Shown here: positions 48,244-60,700 of the stretch, one piece after another | Layout: the number at the start of each line of letters is the position of its first letter | Position numbering within the stretch: position 1 is the stretch's first letter | From: Apostichopus japonicus | Lineage: Eukaryota > Echinodermata > Holothuroidea > Aspidochirotida > Stichopodidae | Direction: 5' to 3' | Assembly (NCBI RefSeq): GCF_037975245.1 | Contig: NC_092570.1 | Location: forward strand, 823,501 to 887,500 | DNA length: 64,000 nt | Made by a program: the position numbers and the translations under genes | Notes under the pieces: generated by a model | The model's database searches: none | What the model was told of the DNA's origin: nothing | What the model saw: only the letters and a program-made list of their open reading frames with translations

Positions 48244-51200
48244 ATGGCAGCAGCGATGAAACAGGGAACGATTTTGTGTGCAATTTTACTACTTTTAGGA
48301 GACTTCAGTAAGTATATTTTTAAAACACAAATATACATTGATGTTTGATTACGTATTGATAGCATAATTTTAAGTTACCATGTAAAAACTTTATAAAAAG
48401 TCTCTTAATAATTGAAGTAGGCTACATAGCTATAGCCTATAGGCCCTAGGCCTAGTATTAATCTGCCTACAGTTGATTGACGTATCAAACCTACGGTAGT
48501 CTAGGCTCTAGAGCCCTATTAATCAACACATAGATTAGGCCTAGTCCAACAGTTCGCTTAGCATTACACACTAGTAACAACAGCGATTCAAAATTGATGT
48601 CATTTTCATTGAGAAGCGATCAATTTTTGACAAAACTAAGACCCAGTTGATTTGATAGTGCTACTGCAGGGATAGTCTTAACGTTCGGCGATCAGTTCCA
48701 CCAAAAGGTACATAACCTAGCCTAGCCTAGTGACTAAGTTACACTGTCATTTGCCAGTGTCACCAGTTACAGACTGTTACTTGATACTAGTTTTACTGCC
48801 TAGTGTTATTCTAAATTTCAGTGGTATCCCTTTTCTGTAATAGTTAGGTTTAGCAAGGCAATATTTTAAGAAATAGGCCTTTGGACCACCTGTACCTGGT
48901 GTAGCCTTGCACTGACATGGCCACTAATTAGGCTAACAAGTAACATCAGCCTTCATGTAGGGCTAACTCAGGTCTGCATTTGTGTTCTTGACTTTCACCA
49001 TGTTATAGTAACTACTGTGAATGGCAGACAATACCTTACTGTGCAAAAAAATACACTGCATAAATAATATGAATTACGTACTTAGTGAAACATTATGCTA
49101 ATATGTCTTGATGCATTTGTAAAAAGTACAGTTCAAAATCTTGTTTGGGTCAAATTAAAAAAATATGTGAGATTCATGCAATGTTTTTTGGAAAAAGATT
49201 ATGTGGGCCAGATTCAGTTTTCAATATTTCTCTACTTTCTTTTACTTTACCAATGTTGCCCTTTACATATTCTCTTCAATCGTTCTCCCAGAGATGACAT
49301 CGAAGGGAAGTTTAATAGTGTCTGAGAATCAGACGACCATTAAATAATTGCTGTGTATAGTCTCATACAGCAGAGGTCATTACATTGGATCATTGATGTT
49401 CCAATGTGCATCCCCCTCTACTGATGTCTGTCTTGCACTCCCAAAAGTTGGTCTGATGGCACAGTCTGTTGAGAGACAGCATTGTTCAGGGCTAAAGGTC
49501 AAGGTGGGGATTCTAACAATCAGCATCGCAGTGTCCATGTACATGTGCATGTGCAGTTAAGCTATAGTATACGCATGCTAGAAGACAAGCTTTTCCAGAA
49601 TTTCCAACAAACACCTAAAATAGTGTGATGAAATTATAATATGAAGGTTCAAAAAGTCAAATAAGATTATAATATATATGAAATGCCGATATTTAGCCGT
49701 CTTTCATCTGTGTAAATTAAGCTCTGCAAATGTAACAAAAGTTTATTCTTCAGTTTCCTCTTTGTTTTTAGAAACAGGAATTCACATTTCATCACCAACA
49801 TATGTTAAAAAAAATGACTCAATACATGATCTTGTTTACTTGTCAGTCCTGGCTGATGATTGTCTCCTGGAAGTTGTCAGGGATCCTGTCAGCCAGTTCA
49901 AATCAAAGACAAGTCATATACCTGCCATCGAAATCAGTGATGTCATTGCTCTTAGTCTAGGGATGTCCACAGAGGTAAGCTATTTCTCACTTCATGGGTA
50001 GCCGTTTATGACAATAACAGTAACAATATCAGTACTCTCAGTTGTGTATTTCAATACCTTGCAGTGAGTACTTAAAATCTTTCTCTCCTCTACAGCCTGT
50101 CTTGTACACAGGACTACAGTCAAGTGATATCTTCCACAGACCATGTGCTACTCTGTCTCTGGTATGGGAGGTAACACCAGGCACCCTAGACACATGTTCC
50201 ATGTCTCAGGTACGGTATAGCGAGGAGACCTTTTTTGTACAACATTCTGTAAATTATGGATGAACTATTGTTTTGTTTTTTCTACCATTTCTGTGTCCTA
50301 GATATGATATGATTCACATGATGGTGAATAAAAGAGATCTTGGGTCAATTCTTATGATTGTAATTAATTGGATGGTTGTCTCAAAGATACACAATAAGTT
50401 GTTTAAGAATTTCCTCCTTAATCCCATACCACAATAGATGAAGCCTTGTTTGAGAATTCATGGATGACCTGCAAAGGCTTAGTGTTTGAAGTGAAAAGTA
50501 GTTATGATGACCTTGTTGGGATGTATGTATCATATTTTAGTTATCCTCTAGATAATGAGTCCATTGTGCATACAATATTAATCCAACAAGGTAAGTAAAT
50601 TCATATTTTTATGTTATTGACTTTGAGAAAGTTGTACTACTCTATGCTAATGTTAAGTTCTCATTTACAAGAAATAGTGCTCTTCACTTTGGAAGTCGGA
50701 CAGAGGCTGTTAATTAATTTGATATTAATTGATATAAAGAATTGCACTCCATGGAGTTGCACAGTAATAATTTGGCAATAATTTTTGAAGAAAAGAATTC
50801 AATTTTTCATTGATAGCATGAAAGTATCAGTTTCAGAACTGTTAGAGACTACATCCTGTCACAGTTTGGAGAGGAAGGACCAGTCGTTGTGGATTATGCA
50901 AGCAACATTAAGGTGAGAGGGCCAAAAAAATCATTTAAAATTCCCTTGTTGTGTTTATCAGGCATCAAAATATTGACCGAGTCGGTATATATTAAATAAT
51001 ATTAAAAAGGTTAACCAAGAAATAATTTGTTATTGCAGTTGACCAGTAAATTTCTGAGCTGACTTTTTGCCAACTTTGCGTAACTAAATCACCTTCAAGT
51101 TTAACAGGCATTGGTTCAATGTGAAAGAAATTTGTCAATAATGGAAACATTCTAAATTACCTAAAGACAAATATTGTATTGAATTTGAAGTTTACCCCTA

Positions 51201-54114
51201 CTGATACCCCTCTGCTTCCTCTCCTTACCATCCTTGCAGCTTTACCTGCCCCAAACTACAAATCGGAAGATCCTGATTAGTAAGAATTTCAGGGTGAACA
51301 AAATCTTTGCATTGCACCTTAACTCCAGTTACATATGCCTTTTTGTCCCCTTCCCCCCCCCCCTTCCCATTCCCTTGTCAAACCCAATTTTTTCCCTACC
51401 TGAAGAAGAGAGGAATTGCTCAGTCTAAGTAACATCAGTAGAATCAGCATAAGAGATTGTAGACACATCAGCAAGTAACTATGCTAACTAACTAAGTTAC
51501 TATGCCATTTCTCTCTTAAACAAACACAATTATATGCTTTGAAATCTTATGTAAATTCCAACACATGGAGCATTGCATCTGTTGGTCCAATTGACACAAC
51601 ACTGATTACTACAGGACTTAGTCTGCATTGTTATTGTTTCAATCCCAGAGGAAATGAATAATTTCATCACCCATCCTGTGGTAATCAATATAAGGATAAT
51701 AAATGCATCATCTGAACTTCCCAATAGCATTAATTCTCATTTCCTGTGAAAAGTTCAGTTTTTGCATTATTGCATTCACTTTGTCATTTCCTTTAAAGTC
51801 TGTTCAGTTACCACAACCCCTATGGCGAGCAGTTCTGCTGAAGCAAGGCGTCTCCTCTTCATGGTCAAGTTGACTGTGAAGGAGTTTAACCTCCAGACTG
51901 AAGTAGCAGCTATTTTTAAGGATGACTATTAATTTAGTTATGTCATCAATGGAAGTGGCTGGACTTGTTAGTCTAACACACAGGCCATTAGGCCAGATCC
52001 TCAGATGCAACACAACACTCTATTGGCAAACATATATATTTAAGGTCCCAAAGTAACATATGTTTAGAATGCATCACAAACGTCACACAAACATCACAAA
52101 AGGGACAAATGGTGTTGAATATCATACAAGTGTGGGTGCTCTGTTGTTGATACAAAGTCATGTTTTGGACAATATATTAGAATTTTGTAAAACAATGGCT
52201 TAACATTAACATCTAGGCCTGCATTAAGAAGCAGATATCATCATCTCCTTAGCCTTAAAGGAGCCTTCCAGAGTTTTGGCATAATGCATATTTTAAAGGT
52301 GGAATATCTTAAGACATACTTGACTTAAGACATACTTTTAAGACTTAATATGTAGTAGTCTATCTGTTCCAAACTTTGTCAAGATAAATATAACGGTTAA
52401 TATTAAAGGAGAAAAATTGATTTTTTATCTTCCAAACAGTTGACAAAAACTCCTAAGGCCTTGGATGGATCCTTAAAATCAATTCCAAGGACACTTGATG
52501 GAATGTTGGAGACTCTACAGCAAGAGGATTCTGTGCTACATTCCAATGATGTGGGATCCCTCAACGCATCCAGATCAGCTGACCTCAACTTCCTGAGCGA
52601 GCTGCAACTTATAAAAGAAGTTTTTGATCAAGTGAGAAAGAAGTCTTTCTTATTTACTATCAGTTTCCTATGCACTTGACATTTTGTTGTAGATGTCATA
52701 GTAAACAGTACTTCTTACATTTATTTCTCATAAAAAATACCTTCCAAATTTTTGGTTGATGGGTGACACACAATCAAATTGACAATGTTCTTCCCCAACC
52801 CATTATGGACCCTCTACTTAATACATGTCTCTCTTATTGATGATTCACAAACAGAGTGGTTAATATTTGCATTATTTTCTTTTTATTTCAGGTATCACAA
52901 AATTCTGATTCTGTTGTAGATGGTACCCCCGATCTCTACACGTTTGTCTTGACTGGATTGAGAGAAATCCAGGAAGAATATGGGTTAGATTCGAGCCAAG
53001 CTGAAGATGCTGCCAAGGTTATGAATGAGTTCTTGAGCAAGGTAAGATTAAGATACTGTTCTTAAATCTTTATGCTAATTGGCACATCCAAGACAAAAAA
53101 AAAAAATTACATTTGCCACTCAGAGATTGGACCAATCAACCTATCACAGCATTTTTATGAGAGAGAAAAATGTTCTTTGTAGCAACTTTGCAAAGATCCA
53201 GCAGGTTAAGATTTAAAGATTAATGAAGGAATGGATCACGGGTTATGAATATATTAGAAATGTCTCAATGTTTTATATGATTTTTATATTTAATTGTATA
53301 ACTTTAGTAACAAAATGTAAGCAGTAGGATAATCTCTACAATAGCTAATTAAACACTTTGATGCAAAATCTGTTTCTTTCATTTTTCAGATATATAAAGA
53401 ATTGGACAGTCTATACCAAAACAACATCTTAATAACTGTCATTAAAGTGCAAAAGTCACCATCTTTGAGAAGAATGATCAGACAAGCTACACCAGTAAGT
53501 TTGGGTTATTCAAACCAAAGTCATCTTCATTTTGTTTTGAACCCTTTTTTTTTTTTGGGGGGGGGGGGGCGGGAGGCCCTAAGCCAAAAGCCCTGAAACA
53601 GAAGCCAAAATGCACTAATGAAACCATTGCTTCAATTCAGGCTTAATAATGGTTATAGTAACAATTTCAACTTCGCTTCAAGATTGTTGCACTGGAGCTT
53701 GTTTTGAAAGGAAGGTATGTAAGAGGTTAGTAGTTTATCTTGGTCTGACAGTTTCATCTGGTCCTAAATGACAGATGATCAGAGGAAAAAATACAGCAGA
53801 GAAAAGTCTTTCAAATACTACAATGAGTTGATTAAATAAATAGTTGGTCAACTTTAAAAGTAGTTTCATTAACGACACAAAATTTTAACTATTGTTTGTC
53901 TGTTCTTCAATAGACGGAGGCACCACCAGCAGAACCTGATTACAACTTAGCTACCAATTATTCCAGTGAGTTTCCCTACATGTTCAACATTATCTTATGG
54001 CTGGTGGTAATCTTTGCTGTTTCCGTCTTTGCGGTTTCGTATCTGATCGGCAGCATGGACCCGGGAGATACCATTATCTACAGGATGACCAGTCAACGAA
54101 TAAAGATGGAATAG
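48244..54114 (+). CDS. ATP6AP2: ATP6AP2: (pro)renin receptor / V-ATPase accessory protein 2
   Basis: Nine exons: 48244-48307, 49772-49974, 50096-50214, 50541-50590, 50848-50912, 52440-52631, 52892-53041, 53390-53494, 53914-54114; 382 residues (human about 350). The protein helps assemble the V-ATPase membrane sector in the ER and also acts in renin binding and Wnt signalling (family knowledge). Visible features: a signal peptide in exon 1 (GTILCAILLLLG), SDVIALSLG, IFHRPCATL, RYPLDNES, EEGPVVV, LNFLSELQ, PDLYTFVLTGLREI, a minimal furin-type site RMIR (309-312), PDYNLATNY, one membrane segment (about 339-361) and the cytosolic tail MDPGDTIIYRMTSQRIKME, nearly invariant in the family. Start: ATG at 48,244 in AAAATGG context just before the signal peptide. 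Exon 3 must use the second of two donors (CG|GTATAG at 50,215) to keep frame; exon 5 uses the acceptor TTAGAG at 50,847. Confidence 0.97.
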
Positions 54115-54415
54115 TCTTTCTTTGTTATTGTCTGAATTTAAGTGTACGATTTTGTGATATTGTGTAATGGTATCATATCATGCTATCAATGCATAAACGA
54201 AAGGTTGTAAGGTGTGAGATGTTTGACCTACTTAATAATATAAGCCATGTAGTAGCATCAGGCCTGTAACTGGGTTTTACAGGTGGGGGGGGGAGGGGAG
54301 AGGTTAGGGGGAAAGTTTGCTTTCCCACAAGGTCAGGGACTTACTTGGTGTTTTGCCAGGATATCTGATGAATAACACAAAAACAAATTGTTTGCAAATA
54401 ACTCTTCAATTGAGG

Positions 54416-54421
54416 AATAAA
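54416..54421 (+). terminator. First candidate poly(A) signal of ATP6AP2
   Basis: Perfect AATAAA about 300 bases after the stop codon. Further copies at 54,663-54,668 and 55,578-55,583 could give longer 3' UTRs. Which is used cannot be told from sequence. Confidence 0.45.
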
Positions 54422-56560
54422 TTAATGAAAAGTTTTGAATTTTGAAAATACATTGACAATATATTGTTTTGACTGGAAATTCTCATCCATAGATTTTACT
54501 CATTCTAGGACTGTGAAACATAAATATGTAATATAGTTGGAAGAAGTTTGTTTGCATGGCAAGAATTGGGAAATGAGAGATCCGTGGTGGGACTCATGTC
54601 AAGGTTTAGAATTATGATAGTGTAGTTTGGCTTTTAAGATATCATTCCATAAAGTGTTCATAAATAAAAGAAAGTTTTCTTCAGATAATATTGTTGATTT
54701 CTCTTTCAAACAAGAATACAACTGTAATTATGAGTGCATTGTTATTGCCAATACTTCTTTACCCCGCCTCCCCCATCTCCCAAAGGGAGGGGGAAGCGGA
54801 GAGTTGGGTAAGGAATGTATTTGGATTAAGTGGTGTTGGGTGGTTATCAGGTACCATTGGAAGTTCCTTATAGCTTTTATACTGTTAGAAGAACTCCCAA
54901 GAAGCCAACTGTCAATTTAGAAAAACATTATTCCACAGGTTGGTTTTGTGTTTGAGCAGTAGGAACACTTCAGTTACTGTTAAGTTACAATCTAGATGGT
55001 ATGTTGTTTATATTTATATCTAGTTCAGTAGCATGTGAACCCAGTCAAAAGTATTCTTGTGTTATACAATATAGTTAAACCTGTGTACCATCAGTTGTTT
55101 CCATATCATTAGGTAGATCTATGGAATTTTTAAAGTAAGTGTAGTAGAAAATGATAAAGGTCTGTTCAGTTGTTGTTGTAAAGTGGATTGTTTTTATTCA
55201 TAAGATGATTAGTTAAAGTTAGTAACATTATTAGATTTCTTGTGAAAGTTGTTCAAATTATGAAGTGAGCATGGATAATTTCATTTCTTTGGCATAAAGT
55301 TGTATCCTATCCTAGATAACAGATATGCATTGAAGGGGGTGGGAGTACTGGACTGGAAGGGACACTGAAACACCCAGTTGTTTATCTAGCCTGTAGCCAT
55401 CATGATCACCTGCATTTTCTATGGTGGTACAGGAGGTGTTTTCACTTACAAATATTGATATAGCAATTTTTTCTCAAATTCTGTATACAATAATTTGTTA
55501 TATATTGTGCAATTTGTGTATTGCTATTAATAAGTAATATAGTACTATTGTTTTAACCATATGATTGTTTCCTTACAAATAAATGGTAAAAGAAGAGAAT
55601 TGTCTGTCTGTATCTTTCAGCAACTGTTTCATTACATGGTCTTGAAATATGAGTAAGGTTGTGAAAAAGGTAGGGGAAAAGAAAAGACCCTCTTTTCTGG
55701 ATCTTGAGAGTCCTTGAATTATGAAGTTTAGTCTGGAAAAGTGAGGAAAAATCCTTATGCTCAGATTGTTTAATTGGTGTTAGTTGAAATAATTTGTTAC
55801 AAGTCTCCCAAAGTGATAGCAATCTTATCACTGTTGATAATCAAACTTCTAGAAACGTGTACTTAATTTCACTTAATATACTCCATTAAATGAAATGACC
55901 TTTACTACAGAAGAACATCAGAAAATGCAACAGATAACATATACATCGAATTGACCATTTTACTCATCATAAATCACTTTTCTTTAATCAGTTATCATAA
56001 ATCAACAAATGATATCACTTCATATCATTAATAACCTTTTTCATGATAATTTCCTTAATATACCATAATTATGCAGCCTTGGCATTTCCACCATTCTCCC
56101 TCGCCCCCCCCCCTCACTCCCAACACCCTAGATATGAGTGTTCTCTGCTAGTAGAAAGTGCAATGAGCAAAGGTTAATAAGTCTCTCAAAATATGAAAAA
56201 TTAAGAGTGGTAAAAAGTACAATGTAAATTGTAGAAGTGTATCGCTGACAATAAAAACTACATCTTAAATACCATCTGATACAAGATGCGGACTCACAGA
56301 CTTCCAAGTCACCAAAAGAAGTTCATTTCCAACTGACTAAACTTAGGATCTTCCTGGTTAGGGTTACTTTTATATTATTCGAAGAAGTCTTTATGGCCTG
56401 TTAGATTGGTCTTATTAGAGTGTCCCCTCTCCTTCATGGAATCAAACTTGATTTTGGCGGTGTCAGATTTGCAGATGCTAAGATCAGGTCTAAAATTGTT
56501 GAAGTATTTTAGTTACTATTCACAATTTGCCTTTCTCTGTTCATAATTGCATATCTAGAG

Positions 56561-56959
56561 CAGGGTTGTCCAACCTTTTGCAGAGGAGGGCCACATGGAA
56601 TGATTATGATGAAGGAGGGGCCGCATGAACCCTACGCTCGATTTTTTGCGCAAAGCCCAAGGCAACAAAATGTGAGCACTGCGCTCAGAGCGCACTGATT
56701 TATTTTCCTTCCTGATAAAACAGATGAATATAGCCAGCCGGCACCCCCCCCCCTCCCCTCCGCTGAGAGAGTGTCACACAAACTGACCTGTATGCAGTTT
56801 TTTGGACCCAGAAGGTTCGAATGATTGATTATATAGCTTCAAATTCTTATCAATAAATCTGCTCACTAAATTTCACACCGTAGAGCATCTATGGCGGGCC
56901 GGACCCAACCCTGCGGCGGGCTGGACTGTGGCCCGCGGGCCGTAGGTTGGACAACCCTG
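56561..56959. mobile_element. 399-bp hAT (Charlie-like) MITE
   Basis: Perfect 16-bp inverted ends CAGGGTTGTCCAACCT and AGGTTGGACAACCCTG, flanked by a perfect 8-bp duplication ATCTAGAG (56,553-56,560 and 56,960-56,967). Subterminal GC-rich lines (GGAGGGCCACATG; GGCGGGCCGGACC) resemble Charlie/Blackjack-type hAT non-autonomous elements. It carries no transposase. The perfect ends suggest fairly recent insertion. Confidence 0.93.
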
Positions 56960-57309
56960 ATCTAGAGGGATAAATCACAAACCACAAAGTTTTTCGTCTG
57001 GACACTGGATTTGTCTAACCAATTTGGCCATTTCTCAAGAAAGTTTTTATAAACCCACCTGGATGCTACTCATGTCTGATGTCCAAGGTATTAAGGTAAT
57101 TCTATTCCTGGCCACATTTTGCAGCTGGGAAATTACAGAACTTTCAAGCTTAACTTACCCATTACGTTAGTAATAAGTACTGTGCCTAGCACACTTGCTA
57201 ATCAATGCTTGATTTCCCTGTAAACTGTTCAATTGGTAGCAAACATTGGTAAGCATTTATCAGTGTAAGCATGATTCATATATCAGCTAGAACCAGTCAG
57301 AAGTAGACA

Positions 57310-57315
57310 TTTATT
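57310..57315 (-). terminator. Candidate poly(A) signal of COG7
   Basis: AATAAA on the minus strand, about 390 bases after the COG7 stop codon (57,706-57,708). Confidence 0.35.
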
Positions 57316-57705
57316 AATGCCACCATGAACAATATGAACAAAATTCCACACAAGGTCCTTAACTTTTGTTTGACTTTGTTTATAGGACTTGGGTTTTGTA
57401 AACCACACCTGGGCAGTTGAAATATCATATACAAGTTAATAAAATAAATATCATAAAATAAGCTCTTTTCTCAAATTTTAATGTTCTTTTTCCCTTCTAC
57501 AAGTCTCAAAATTATTGAAGCTTTATAGCCATGTAATATACACAGTTCTATGACTCATTGCAAAACAATGATAGGCATGTTTGGGAAAACTGGAAAACTT
57601 GTTACATAAAATGCACTTTCAGTTTGTAACCCACATATTTTTGAATAGTGAGCAGAAAAATAGATAGATACTTAGCAACTCCAATATACAAACATTTCCT
57701 GCCTC

Positions 57706-60700
57706 TTAAGACTCCTGGCTACTTCTCATAGCTCCAACAGCATGCACAAATCGGTCAGGTATTGTCCCACGAACTTCCCCGTAACTGGAGGAGGAAAACA
57801 AAGACAAATGATACCAAATTCAATTTTTCTTCCATAAATTTACAGGGACTTTAAATACATAATAAGATAAATTCCCTTGTTCCAAAGTTTGGAGATACAC
57901 AGGTGAAAATGAATAGTAGTCGTGTGATAGTGTTGTACTCTGGACGCAACATCAGGAGAAATATCTGAGACTGTACTATCAAAGATGTCCACAAAAATAA
58001 AAGTAAGTCATGGTTTTTTCAGTTGTGTATTTTTGTCTGAGTTTTCTTTGGGGGGGGGGGGGTTCTGTGTTTTTTTCCCCAGCACATCAAGATGTTTTTA
58101 ATGTGTTTTGCACTTTATAAGGACTGTATACTATTTTCTTATTATGGTTTCGATACACTGCTCAGATTTTGCTTTGATTCAGCAGTAACCTAACACCTAA
58201 TTTTGCATTAAAATACTGGTTAATGATCACCTACTAACTTAATTTCATGTCATTCAGACAATCTGTTGATCAGACACTGTTTCATGTCGGTATTATGGTA
58301 TCACACGTAAAGAGCAGAGTGAAAAATTTCAAATGTTGACTTTTTATTTTATTTGAAACAAAGCTCGAATAGTCGAGTCAGTAATCTAGATTGCCATGCG
58401 TGTTTATCTATATTAATATTAATATTATATTAATATTATTAATAATGTGTATAATTAAACAATTAAAAATCTTCTTTTTTGGTGCAAATGTATCAAGCCA
58501 TGGACGTTTTGCTGTTTGCACATAAATGTTAACAAGTTTACGAGTCAAACATTGGTGGCAGTAAAGGGGATATGACTCAGTCAGGGGATTTTTAGCATTC
58601 AGCCGGGGAAGAATTTGAAACCCCAAAGAGTATTTGTTAGTTCAACCTCAAGGCCTATTTATAGACCTAATCATTTCAATATGCCTCAGAATGTAACATT
58701 AGATGTTACATGTTTAAGGTTCATCTGGGCTAAGAAGCCCAGATCCCCCTCTCACCCCCCCCCCCCCCACTTGGCTACAACAACCTCAAGACCACACCTT
58801 TTCCTTTAAAAAATCTGTTCATTGTCTCTTGGCTTTCCATTAATGTTGACATCCCTACATAAATCATTTGTGGAAATTTAGAGTCCCCCCCAAACCTTTG
58901 AAATCCTGTGCACTCCAAAATACATGACACATGGAACTTATAATAATACATGTAAACCAACTCACTCTGATAAAGGAATCTTCAAAAGTTTTTCAATGTG
59001 TCTTAAAGATGGTGAGGCTGAAATTTCTAATGCTTCCACAACATTACATAGATAATCTGGGGGAAAAAGGATTAAAACGGTTTTTCTAAATGGTTTTAAC
59101 TGATTTACTTTCCTTTATAATATATTCCTGTACTTCACAAACCACAAAAAGCATTGCTTTTAGCTTGCTACATTATGGTGAAATGCTACAACCTTTAATA
59201 CCTTGAAAATGTCAGTTTCTTTTTCCTAGATGTCTTGATGTATTTTCCACAAATTTCGGTACTTCTTTGCAAAATTCCTATGCAGATCCACCATTGGCCT
59301 AGTCTAAACATTACGGGTAAAGATTCTGGATAAACCTTGTTTACCAGCACATGTTTAAACTAAAGAAACCAGTGAGTGCAAATTATATGAAACAAACAAT
59401 CAGTCTTCAGAATTCCTACAAAACATGACAATTTATCACTAATGACTGTAGCTAAGAAGTAATGGATCATGGCTGAAGAGCACGAGACTGCTATAAGCTT
59501 TCTTAAAGTCTAAACTGCGGCATGTTTCTTTTCAATTCATACTGAAGTTTTAAACCAAATAACTTCAAATTTCACATCAAATGTCCCTTACCTATGTCTG
59601 TACCAAGCTGTCTTGTCGCATGGGGAGAAATTTCTGGAATTTTCAAAATGGCTTCCACGTAGCTGTGCATGGTTCCCCTGGCAACTGAACCTAGCCAGTG
59701 GTCTGCTAGATGTTCTACTTCCGGGGATCCTGGGAATCAGTGCAAATAGTGAAACAGAATTAAGAATATAACTTTTCAAACTGTTATATCTTACATCAGA
59801 GAGAGATTTGTGGAATTTAAGATGTACTTTCCAATTGGGTAGGAAGTTTACGGTACTCCAGTAAAGCCATATACTTATACATTACTGTGATAAAAATGTA
59901 TAAAGTTGTTTGTTTCATCTGCAAGTCTCTGAAGAATCATGTCGTAATTCCTTCGATTCCTGGTGCCAGTTTGATGTTTTGATAAACAATGACCTTTCTA
60001 TAAATGTTTCAGTAATGAACCATCACAATTTTAACTGCAAGAAACTTTGGAGCAGATCATCAAACATTGAAATTCCTTCAACCATCCCCCTACACCCCCC
60101 CCACTCCCCCTACCCTCAATTTCTTACAATTTGGCCTGCTTGTTAACATATAACTTAAGAAACTTTGAAGAATACTTCCAGAGCAGAAAATTAAGTTTTT
60201 CACTGAACCATCAATACTGGTCTCTCCCACAGGATAGAATGGCACATACCTGGTTCAGGGGGGTAAGGTAGGCGTCCAGTTTCCATGGCTTTATCTAACA
60301 TTGGGTTATCCTGAGATGTGAAAGGCTCTAGTTGCTGTGGTAACGTCATCACATACTGACCAATCTGATGTGTAAGAATGAACACTTTATGAGAGATTAA
60401 CTTTAATCGGTAATGAAAGTATCATACCTAGATCGGTTGAGTCATACTTAAAGCAGTATGTGATTAATAACATATTTGATTATTACAGTTCATAGAGTTA
60501 ACTTAGAGGAGAAATCAGTAATTCTAGTCCAATTAGGGACAAATGCATTATAAAGTCAACAATTTTTACCTTTGTGATGTATTCCTGAGGTGAAAGACTA
60601 AATGTTGGTAATTCAGCAGAGAGCATCCCTCCAGCTGATCGCCAGACCTGCAAGATAAACAGATCTCAAAAGATGACAACCTTCCGTTTCCAATCTAATT

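Larger units (their letters stand above)
54115..57705. other. Convergent intergenic region with 3' UTRs of ATP6AP2 and COG7
   Basis: The stop codons of the two convergent genes are 3.6 kb apart. The left part is likely ATP6AP2 3' UTR; the right part likely COG7 3' UTR. A hAT MITE lies at 56,561-56,959. I see no further gene; the frame on the minus strand at 55,553-55,831 has no recognisable domain or splice sites. Confidence 0.55.

Noticed and set aside
50425..50540. In-frame 5' extension of ATP6AP2 exon 4 (about 40 codons open upstream)
   Set aside because: It has no homology to the family and no acceptor in the required phase; the TTTTAG acceptor at 50,540 gives an alignment with the expected length.
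58960..58966. TGA just after COG7 exon at 58,966-59,056 as the true stop
   Set aside because: The exon has a strong GTGAGT donor in this place and the following exon at 57,784-57,706 joins in phase with a family-typical C-terminus. A shorter intron-retained form remains possible.
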